A stretch of DNA of 64,000 bases. Source: Mimachlamys varia (Eukaryota; Mollusca; Bivalvia; Pectinida; Pectinidae). The position numbers were made by a program, and so were the translations under genes. The notes under the pieces are model-generated. The model did not search any database and had not been told where the DNA came from. It worked only from the letters and a program-made list of their open reading frames with translations. Shown here in pieces: positions 46,601 through 58,600 of this stretch; positions within the stretch are counted from its first letter, which is position 1; the number at the start of each line of letters is the position of its first letter. The DNA lies in the NCBI GenBank assembly GCA_947623455.1, contig OX392527.1, positions 50,202,401 through 50,266,400 of the forward strand, written 5' to 3'.

Positions 46601-49600
46601 TAGATACAATGCTGTAATAGTGACAACAGCTAGCCTGTGTGATGTTGTAGATACAATACTGTAACAGTGACAACAGCTAGTCTGTGTGATGTTCTAGATA
46701 CAATACTGTAACGGTGACAACAGCTAGCCTGTGTGATGTCGTAGATACAATACTGTAACAGTGACAACAGCTAGTCTGTGTGATGTCGTAGATACAATAC
46801 TGTAACTGTGACAACAGCTAGCCTGTGTGATGTTCTAGATACAATACTGTAACGGTGACAACAGCTAGCCTGTGTGATGTTGTAGATACAATACTGTAAC
46901 AGTGACAACAGCTAGCCTGTGTGATGTTGTAGATACAATACTGTAACAGTGACAACAGCTAGCCTGTGTGATGTCATTGATACAATGCTGTAATAGTGAC
47001 AACAGCTAGCCTGTGTGATGTTGTAGATACAATACTGTAACAGTGACGACAGCTAGCCTGTGTGATGTTGTAGATACAATACTGTAACAGTGACAACAGC
47101 TAGCCTGTGTGATGTTCTAGATACAATACTGTAACGGTGACAACAGCTAGCCAGTGTGATGTCGTAGATACAATACTGTAACGGTGACAACAGCTAGCCT
47201 GTGTGATGTCGTAGATACAATACTGTAACGGTGACAACAGCTAGCCTGTGTGATGTTGTAGATACAATACTGTAACGGTGACGACAGCTAGCCTGTGTGA
47301 TGTCGTAGATACAATACTGTTACAGTGACAACAGCTAGCTTGTGTGATGTCGTAGATACAATACTGTAACAGTGACAACAGCTAACCTGTGTGATGTCAT
47401 AGATACAGTACTGTAATGGTGACAACAGCTAGCCTGTGTGATGTTCTAGATACAATACTGTAACGGTGACAACAGCTAGCCAGTGTGATGTCGTAGATAC
47501 AATACTGTAACAGTGACAACAGCTAACCTGTGTGATGTTGTTGATACAATACTGTAACAGTGACAACAGCTAGCCTGTGTGATGTCGTAGATACAATACT
47601 GTAACGGTGACAACAGCTAGCCTGTGTGATGTCGTAGATACAATACTGTAACAGTGACAACAGCTAGCCTGTGTGATGTCGTAGATACAATACTGTAACA
47701 GTGACAACAGCTAGCCTGTGTGATGTCGTAGATACAATACTGTAATAGTGACAACAGCTAACCTGTGTGATGTCGTAGATACAATACTGTAACAGTGTGA
47801 TGTTGTAGATACAATACTGTAACAGTGTGATGTTGTAGATACAATACTGTAACAGTGACAACAGCTAGCCTGTGTGATGTCGTAGATACAATACTGTAAC
47901 GGTGACAACAGCTAGCCTGTGTGATGTCGTAGATACAATACTGTAACAGTGACAACAGCTAGCCTGTGTGATGTCGTAGATACAATACTGTAACAGTGAC
48001 AACAGCTAGCCTGTGTGATGTTGTAGATACAGTACTGTCACAGTGACAACAGCTAGCCTGTGTGATGTCATTGATACAATACTGTAACAGTGACAACAGC
48101 TAGCCTGTGTGATGTTGTAGATACAATACTGTAACAGTGACAACAGCTAGCCAGTGTGATGTCGTAGATACAATACTGTAACGGTGACAACAGCTAACCT
48201 GTGTGATGTCGTAGATACAATACTGTAACGGTGACAACAGCTAGCCAGTGTGATGTCGTAGATACAATACTGTAACGGTGACAACAGCTAGCCTGTGTGA
48301 TGTCGTAGATACAATACTGTAACGGTGACAACAGCTAGCCAGTGTGATGTCGTAGATACAATACTGTAACAGTGACAACAGCTAACCTGTGTGATGTCAT
48401 AGATACAGTACTGTAATGGTGACAACAGCTAGCCTGTGTGATGTTGTAGATACAATACTGTAACGGTGACAACAGCTAGCCAGTGTGATGTCGTAGATAC
48501 AATACTGTAACAGTGACAACAGCTAGCCTGTGTGATGTTGTAGATACAGTACTGTAACAGTGACAACAGCTAGCCTGTGTGATGTTGTAGATACAATACT
48601 GTAACCGTGACAACAGCTAACCTGTGTGATGTTGTAGATACAATACTGTAACCGTGACAACAGCTAACCTGTGTGATGTTGTTGATACAATACTGTAACG
48701 GTGACAACAGCTAGCCTGTGTGATGTCGTAGATACAATACTGTAACGGTGACAACAGCTAGCCTGTGTGATGTCGTAGATACAATACTGTAACAGTGACA
48801 ACAGCTAGCCTAGATGTATGTGACGGTTTTAAACAGCTAGTTAATTTGTATAGAATGGTACTATATCATAACAGAGCACAGTAATGACCAGCAGGGTTAC
48901 ACCAAAGCCAGGGTCTTACCTGGTGGAAATGCTGTTGTCAGACCCCTTAAAGCTGGAGAGTCAACAGAACGGAACATTTGAAACAAACACAATCTAAAGA
49001 CTAATGTCATTTAAAAGGTCCTTCCAAGTCCAGAACAACAGTACTAGTCAGCTACATTAGGTACTCTGGTAAATAAAGGTTTGCAAAAAAGGGAGATAAT
49101 TTTGGTACTGCTTAGTGACAGGGAGGCTTATACAATGTATTTTAGTAATGCAACAATTACAAGTAATCTGGTTATAGATAAATACGTATACGAAAATTTC
49201 CCCCTGACTTAAAGGACTAAAGAAAATACAAGACATGTAAAAACTACATATTAAAAAATGTGAACACATTAAAAAAATGAAAAAATTCCACAGTAATTAT
49301 TGCATTCAATTACAATAATTAACAAAAAATAATCAATAACACCTATTTACAAAACCAGGCCATCTCGAGTTTGGTACCCTACCGGTATGTACATATTGAC
49401 TACCTACCCCTGCGAAAGTGCCGATTTCTGGTTGTTGCCGAGTTCCTTCAGGTCACTTGTGCTGTACGAGTGATGTGGGGCCGACATGTGTACAGGGGAG
49501 TCACCACCACTGACGTCAGAGCTTACGTCACGCGATCGGTCGCTGGAGTTGCTGTCGCGGCGTCTCGACACCTTGGGGCTGGGAGTTGTTGGCCTTTGCT

Positions 49601-52600
49601 GGGGCTGTGCTTGTTGCTTACTCTTGTTACTCCAGCTAAAGAATCTGAAATGGAAGGGCAGGATGGCTGTCATCTATTAGTACACTGTACTACATACTAA
49701 ATGATTCACAGAGTTATACACCCCGTAATCCAACCTGACTTGTATGTTATAGAAAGTTTAAGAACCAAAATGAAAACCGAATTGAAGATTTGAGTTGTTG
49801 CATTCATGAAAAAAAAGTGTTAGTAAAATTGACCACATGGGTGGTTATATATATTCATATGGGAAGGCAGATTATATATATATACATATTTCAAATCCAC
49901 AAACAACATCACCTTGATCAATAAATTTGGTTAAATATTTTTGCACAGAACGTTACATTTCAATTACAGCATGCATTTATATAGCTTTTAAACCATCTTG
50001 CACTACGTATACGTCTATCAGACCTCCATAGACCAGCATGCACAGTACCCTAAAGATCAAGTTGTGATTGATCACAGTACACTAATGATCAAGTTGTTAT
50101 TGATCACAATACTGTAACGATCAAGTTGTGATTGACCAGATCAGTGTACCTGAGTTGTTATTCTAAGTTTTTACACTTTGTTCCCTGATGTAAAATGTAA
50201 TAATGCTAACCAACATTTCTAGCTGATTGTAAATTAAATACAGTCATACCTTGTTGTCTCCAAATTGTTAAACATTGTTGATCCAACAATATAATATAAA
50301 CTTTATTTATTTTACAGCAATTATGAAACAAGTTATCCAACTTATATAAATCACTCTTGTTGACTTGGATGTTAGCGTGCAAGGGGTCTTATTGTGGGAG
50401 GAAATCGGAGTACCCGGAGAAAACCCACGTGGTCAGGCAGGTGACCCTATTCCTTTACACATCTGGTAGGGGAATTGAACCCCGGCTATCTTGGTGAAAG
50501 GCAAGTGCGCTATCCACTGCAACACCCGACCACCCTTCTTGATCCAACAATTTTGTCAGTTCCAAAAAATCTTGACTCTAAACATTTGAACACAATTAAC
50601 TCAAATTTCTCGCATAAGTCAAAAATTTTCACTCGGACCCGCAAACTTTGAGATAACAAGGTTATACTGTAACATTAATGTACAATATACAAAAGATGAT
50701 ATTCAACAGGTAAGTTTCAATAATGGTTGATTGTATACCTGGAAATGTTCGCCAAAATCAAACTTACACCTTTTACTGATAAAATCTTGCCCAGTGTTAA
50801 TTTCACTGTCCACTTGTTATGACTAAACATAGATAGCCATTTGTATGAAAATATTCATTGTTAGAATAAATTTATTCTGATCATTATAAGTTGGTGAATA
50901 TATCAAAAGTTGAAATGTGGCGAAAATATCCTGATATTTATACTATGTGTTATACACCCGGTTAACTCATTACCCTGTAGACACATTTGAACGCTTCAAA
51001 TTTATGCCTTAAGTTGTAAAATAAACAAATCATATAATTGCATAGTGTTATAAAAATATAGTGTCTACGGTGAACATCAAGTGAAAAGTCTCTAACTGGC
51101 TATAGACTTTGTTCTGTGACTGTACAATACCAAAAGGTCACACCAATAACTATATAGTAATTAGTCTGTTCAATCAATGTAGAAATGGATTGACAATATA
51201 TGACGGAATGAAAATCAGGACTATTTCTTTTGCTTTACATGTTTCGGCATACAAGGTATGCCATCTTGTATGCCGTCTTCCAAAACCTTTACAGGTAAAT
51301 ACTGCGGTATATTTTAGGTTTATTTTTGTTTTCCTAACTTTCCTAACAGGCAAGGTCATTTAGGACATGCTAGGTTTTGGAGGTGGAGGAAAGCTGGAGA
51401 ACCCGGAGAAAAACCAACTACCTACATGTATGGTCAATACCTGGCAACTGCCCCACGTGAGTGGCTAGTGGCAGGGTGTTGGGACACCTTAACCAATCGG
51501 CCAAGGGGGCCCTTCCATGGTATATTAAATGTTGTTGCTCAACCTTCCATCAGATATTGTCTAGCCATTTCTACCTGAATTTTTATGACTTTTGTGCAGG
51601 ACCCATGTATGATGCCCTGTAGGAATCAATCTGCAGAAGACCACCGAAACATTTGGAAAATTTCTACATCGCCATTGGATTTCGTTTGTTTAGTATGATA
51701 GTCTCTTAGTCTACAAGAAACCTGTGACACTGACCTTGATTATCATTTAAGCAATGAATGTTTTAGCAAATGTTGTTACAGTCCTATAACACACATTGCT
51801 ATTGATGACAAACTAAACAAGAGATCCCAGAGGGATCTTGGCGCCAACCATCAAATGATCTAAGTTTGTTTTTTGAAAGATGGTTCTTTTCTCTTCTTTC
51901 GATTGTCTCTTAGGTGTTGATTAAGTGTGAGCAGAGACTCTGGTGGGACACAGATGCATTTTTTTGTTTTTTTTTTGTGAATTACATTGTCGTTTCCTTA
52001 TTCTTAGCATAGCTAGGCACCAGGAGGAACCTACATATGAAATTTGTGAAAGTTCCCTTCAGTATATTCTTAGAAATAGGGATAACAAACTTCAATTGTC
52101 AAAATCCAAGATGGCTGCCTGTCGGCCATGTTGTTTTCCGATCTGTCCAAAAATGGAATATGCACAACTAGGGACCAAGGTGAACCAACAAATGAAATTT
52201 GAGAAAGATACCTTCAGTACTTTCTTAGAAATAGCGATAACAGACTTCAATTGTCAAAATCCAAGATGGCTGCCTGTCGGCCATATTGTTTTCTGATCTG
52301 TCCCAAAATGGAATATACACAACTAGGGACCAAGGTGAACCAACCCATGAAATTTGAGAAAGATACCTTCAGTAATTTCTGAGAAATAGCCATAAAGAAC
52401 TTCAATTGTCAAAATCCGAGATGGCTGCCTGTCGGCCATGTTGTTTTTGGATTGGTCCCAAAATGCAATATGCATAACTACACACCAAGGGGAACCTACA
52501 CATGAAATTTGAGAAAGATCCATTCAGTACATTCTCAGAAATAGCGATAACAAAGTTCAACTGTCAAAATCAAAGATGGCTGCCTGTCGGCCTTGTTGTT

Positions 52601-55600
52601 TTCGGATTGGTTCCAAAATGCAATATGCATAACTAGGCACCAAGGGGAACCTACACATGAAATTTGAGAAAGATCCATTCAGTACATTCTCAGAAATAGG
52701 GATAACAAAGTTCAAATGTCAAAATCCAAGATGGCTGCCTGTCGGCCATCTTGAATTCAGATCGGTCCCAAAATGGAATATACACAACTACGGACCAAGG
52801 TGAACCAACACATGAAATTTGAGAAAGATACCTTCAGTACTTTCTTAGAAATAGCGATAACAAACTTCAATTGTCAAAATCAAAGATGGCTGCCTGTCGG
52901 CCATGTTGTTTTTGGATTGGTCCCAAAATGCAATATGCATAACTACACACCAAGGGGAACCTACACATGAAATTTGAGAAAGATCCATTCAGTACATTCT
53001 CAGAAATAGCGATAACAAAGTTCAACTGTCAAAATCCAAGATGGCTGCCTGTCGGCCATCTTGAATTCAGATCGGTCCCAAAATGGAATATGCACAACTA
53101 GGGACCAAGGTGAACCAACACATGAAATTTGAGAAAGATCCATTCAGTACATTCTCAGAAATAGGGATAACAAAGTTCAAAGGTCAAAATCCAAGATGGC
53201 TGCCTGTCGGCCATCTTGAATTCAGATCGGTCCCAAAATGGAATATGCACAACTAGGGACCAAGGTGAACCAACACATGAAATTTGAGAAAGATTCCTTC
53301 GGTACTTTATGAGAAATAGCGATAACAAGAATTGTTTACGGACGGACTAACGGACGGACGACGGACCACGGACGCAGGGCGATTTGAATAGCCCACCATC
53401 TGATGATGGTGGGCTAAAAAGCCCAGTAGGGCTTTATGTAAGTTTGTCAGCAATTGCAATGTGTGTTATAGGACTGTAACAATATTTGCTAAATGTTCAT
53501 TACTTATATTAACATTTTGATAGAATAATTACGCTTTATTTAGTTTCTTTGGACCAATTTTGAACAGCAAATCAAATGAAGACAACAATGAACTTGATGA
53601 CGTCACAATAGAGAACGATGACGTCACAATGCCAACTGCTGTTATAGTCTGAGGCACTGGGTGTTATAGGCGTATGGCAGCAACTGCCTCTTAGCATTGT
53701 GTCAATAGAAAATTACAGAGCAAATGTAATACAACCTGTTATCCTGACATCATCGATTTAAACCATTACAGATCTATACCAACATACTACATAAACTTAA
53801 ATACACTGTACAATGATCAACAACAGGTAAAAAATTCCGGAGATAATTTTACCTTCCTGCAGGAATGAATTATAATCTTACCTTTTCTATTACTTATAAG
53901 CAGTTTATCCTCCACTTATATATATTTGTATTTATCAGGACATAATTGCCATCATGTGACTATAGGCAGTACCAGTACAGTGGAAGAATCTCAACTTGAC
54001 ATGATTAACAACTTTAGTCAGACCAAGACCACCGATCACATTGATCTTGATAATCATATTCATAACACACGAGTCAAAACTTTGAAAGGAAAACATATTG
54101 TAGCGAGGATTATTGGCATTTTTGTCTTTATATAAATTTCAGAAATATCTAATTCTAAAATACCTAAACAATCAGGTACCAAAATGACTAGAATTCAAAT
54201 AAAACAAGATCACACGATATGAATATACCCTTATAAATTTCAAGGCGACAGGTCATTTTGGTCTGACGATTTAAATTTAGCTTGTTCACTGGTAACATTT
54301 TGAAGAAAACTTTCAAAATACAAGTTTAATCAAAGAAACAATACTCTTATAAGTTCTTTTTTGGTATCAAAGTCGCTTTTTCTGAATCTTAAATGTTTAA
54401 GTAATCATTCAAGTAAGTATTCATCATAAAAATCAAATTCTATCAAGAGTATCAGGTGAAACATAATTATCACATAACCGACATGTTCAGTGTTCAGTCA
54501 GGTCATACGGCCATGTCATAGATATGGTATTACACATGTGTAATAACATTAGTATGACGTCATAAATAAATGACATCTGTATGACATCATTTGATTGTCT
54601 TGGCAGTGAAAATTATCTCCTTAAATTATGAACTAGACTTTATTATAGAGAAATGAATTTGAGAATTTTGGGTATTTTTCTCAAGAATATAGGTTTTGTG
54701 ATAAATAGAACCTTGCACTCGTGTCAATGTAATATGGAATTAATTAAACTTAAAGTGATTTAATATGACACTGATCTAAAGGCTTGTGATATATATCGTG
54801 ATATTACTGAAACTTGTATTTGTTTAATGAATTCTATAATTACATTGACATGAGAGTAAGATCCTCTACTTCTGCTTAAATATGAAAATAATGACAAAGA
54901 AAAAATAAAAATACATTTCAGTCAAACAGATATGTGTTTCTAAAACATATATCAAATGAAAATGCATCACTGTGCCAAACAAGACAGAAGATTACCTCTC
55001 CTTCACTTAAATCAATAACAAAATGAAGTAAAAATTCAAAACTAAATTGGTGACTCATACGAAAATCTCGAAAACACACACATATGTCTTGAAAGTGAAG
55101 TACTGCTGACTGGGTGTCACAAAAATCTCTAACAGGAGAAAGTTCAGATCACGCAACATTCCAATCAGGTAACGAAACAAATTTGGACCATGTCCAAATG
55201 ATGCCAAAAAATGCACACAATAGACATTGATACAGGAGGAAAACATGAAAATTATATATGATCATCGTAACCAACTAAAATATGACGGAAATATTTTAAA
55301 TTTAAATATGACAAAGGTCCACCGAGAGGTGGCTACACAGGAAAGAACGTTTTAGCCAGAAGTCACACAGACACACATAGGTGAAGAGACACACTCCAGG
55401 TGTGCTGCCAAAATGCTTACATCCTTTTCAAAGTTGCATAATCCCCACTGTAAATATTGTCAACAAAACACATTAGAACATTTATACATGAATTTTAAAA
55501 ACTGAAAGTTTGGCTAGAGACAGACTTTCTTCAGATGCCGACATGGAAAATTTACAATATAGATTGTGATATTGAAATGAAAGATGAAATCATGGATTAA

Positions 55601-58600
55601 TTAATTCAACTTATATATTTATCATTCATGTCGGCTCCAATGTTAGAATGCAGGGCTTTTTATATGGGAGGAAACCAGAATACCCGGAGAAAACTTAGCT
55701 AGGCAGGTGACCCCATACCTTTCTGTGTCCCATTGGGGCCCCCTTAGTAAAAGACAATTGAAAAGGGTAATGAAAATTGCTAAATTCTGAAAGCTGATAG
55801 TAATACAGAAAACTGACTTTTCAAACACTTGTTCTTCATCAACATTCTCTGCACTCAAGGAAAATAATATAATTTCCAGAGATGATTTATCTAATGCTGA
55901 AAACTTACACTCTGGAAATTACCATTCTTTTTATTGATGTCACACTTAACTATACTTTGATTGAACTCATAATTCAGACAACTAAACCAAAAACACACTT
56001 GATAAATACTTTTAAAAGTAAAATCTCACTTCCTAGATGCTGAAATTGAAGTTTTGGACAAGAATGAGAAAAACAAAAGTTCTTAGGTATTTATAATATA
56101 GAGACATTTTTCCAACATATTGACAATTTTTATTCGAACAATGCAAAAATAATTACTGTTCTGGATTTTTTTTTTCTTGGAAAATGACATGGACTAAATA
56201 TATATGGTGTATATATATATACATATGCATGGACATTGACTACGAAGCATATCATGCAAGCAGTTACTTTAAATGGGAACATTGTATAAATAGATCTGAA
56301 ATTAAAATGTATGTTAGCTGCCTCTAACTGCTGTGGGCTTGTAACATCAATTTACATGAGAATTTTGTGATAATGTATTTAGATTTCAGTAATTTAAAGC
56401 TCCACACAGGTTTTTTTCTGGTACCTGGAATAACCTATATATTTTACATATCTATCTCTACTTAAATATAATAGATTGATTGTGTATTTTAAACTTCTAA
56501 CCTTTAAAATAACATTGTACTTGTGATATGCTAGATTTATGACCAATGGAAACTCTTTTTACATCATAATTCTGATTTATTAATTACTAGAATTCGTCTA
56601 AAAATATATCAACTTGGAACGAACTCTTTTGAAAAATGATTGCATTAAAATAAGGTAGCATACCTCCTTAAAAGACTCAATGCATCATTACATAAAAATA
56701 GTTGTATAATGTAATTTAAACCTCAGAAAATTCAGTTTCAACTTCAGGGCAACAAGAACAGGCCAGTTCCCCACCGAGAGCTAAAGACTCCATTGCAATC
56801 AAATAATATGACAGATATGAAAATCAGAAATATGATTGCTTGGTAAATTTTTAAAGATTTTACATGTATGTATGATAAAAATTGAATATTAAATGATTCA
56901 TAGAGGCATAAATTTGTTCCCATCTATATTTATTCATGAATTTCATATCATACTACTGGTAAATATTCTAATAAGGTTATATATAATGCACGTATACCAT
57001 ATTACGTTAAAGCATTTGCAGGCAACATCATGCTGTTGGGAACTATCACTAACTTTGAGTATGATAGCATGCATATATATATATATATATAGGGATTTCT
57101 ACAATAATATTTGGGGACGAATATAAGGGCCCCCTTCCCCTTGAAATAGTATACTATAATTCCCAATACCCGGGTATGTTGTCAAAAAATTCCAAAGAGG
57201 AAGAAACGAAAGATTTGATCGGTAGTTTCTGGGAAAAAAATGGTGCTTTTATGCATTTTACTGCTTGAAATGTGTCCGTTCCATGGACCCTGAACCCAGG
57301 AAGAGAGTTCCGGGAAAATCTCTGGCAAATCACCTAACACACTGTAGATAAAATCAGATTGTATTTTGGTATCATCTCCTACCAGTAATACAGACAAGGA
57401 TACACCCGTTTAGAAATGTTTTGCAGACAAGATGCGTTTATGAAGCCATGATTACGGTATATGTAAAAGTAAATATATAATATGTTACCATGTATGTAAC
57501 TTTTATATAGATCTTACTTCATGGTAGTCGCGAGAACAGCACTGCAAAAAGGTATCAAGTTCATAAACATTTCAGGCTACTTTATATATAGATCCCGATA
57601 AAGATCACAATTCCTTTGACCACTATACTTGTGTTGAGAGTTATCTGCCCTTTGACAACTAATTAATTGTGTCCAGCCCCATCATCCCTTTATAGAAGGG
57701 AAATAACATACCTTGAAGCAAGCATTTCTTTATCTGTTCCGTTATTACGAAAACCAAAAATCATTTCTATGTAGCCGTTTTGAAAATACTCTTAAAAGAA
57801 AAATACACTGATATACATTTTTTTTTTTTAATTTATTGAAAATTTAGCAGTTTATGTCATTTCTTATTTCTTTTAATTTGAAAATCCTCTGACTTCATTA
57901 TTCGGGTGTGAATTGATAAGCCGAACCTGTGGGTGGTACTCACTTTCTCTTGGTAAATGGGTGTTGCTTCGCCTGCGTCAGTAGCTGTTTGTAGTGGTCA
58001 GAACGTAGGTATCGTGCATAACTGTCCTTCTTCATTAAGTTATAGATATGTTCCTGGGCCGGGTCAAACGCGTAACGACTACAACATACACGTACATGTA
58101 GTTCATCATCTTAGCTATGTCTATTTTTCCATAGGTTAAACTTACACAATATACAGTGGACTCCACTTAATATCACCCCTGTTAATATCACATTCCTCTT
58201 TATATCATGTTTTTCCCAAGCACCATTTTTCTCTGTCATTTTATTTGGTTAATATCATGTATTTTGAGGTGAATTCCTCTTAATATCATGTTTTTTTAAC
58301 AAATAACATTAAATATCCACAAAATGTTGGCATTTCCATTGATTTCAGATACAATTTGTACAAAATGTTGCATAGAAAATAAAAGATAACCCTCAAAAAT
58401 CGTTTTCTGATTGAAATAATGTCATCTATATATTGAAACATCTTCATGTGTATATACTGAGATTATTTTGTACACAAACAGGAATTGAAAACTTAATTTG
58501 CGAGCTTTTGAAAACATCTGTTTCCTTTGTCAAGCAAAGAGTACAATAGCCGAGTGTCGGTTTTTCTGACCGCTGACTGCTGACAGTTGACTTCTCAAAC

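Noticed and set aside
44943..47955. Minus-strand frames with repeated [19 protein letters not shown]
   Set aside because: They are translations of the 47-bp minisatellite, with no supporting gene signals.
44880..48815. CRISPR array
   Set aside because: The units are contiguous with no unique spacers; it is a eukaryotic tandem repeat.
49371..49700. 109-aa + strand frame
   Set aside because: It is the antisense shadow of the RGS exon 49408-49644, whose splice phases match its neighbours on the minus strand.
51943..52296. 117-aa ORF ([18 protein letters not shown]...)
   Set aside because: It lies entirely in the 155-bp tandem repeat; the frame reflects the repeat unit.
55440..55520. LINE C-terminal zinc-knuckle remnant ([15 protein letters not shown])
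   Set aside because: Suggestive CxxC...EH pattern, but too short and unsupported on either side to call a separate pseudogene.
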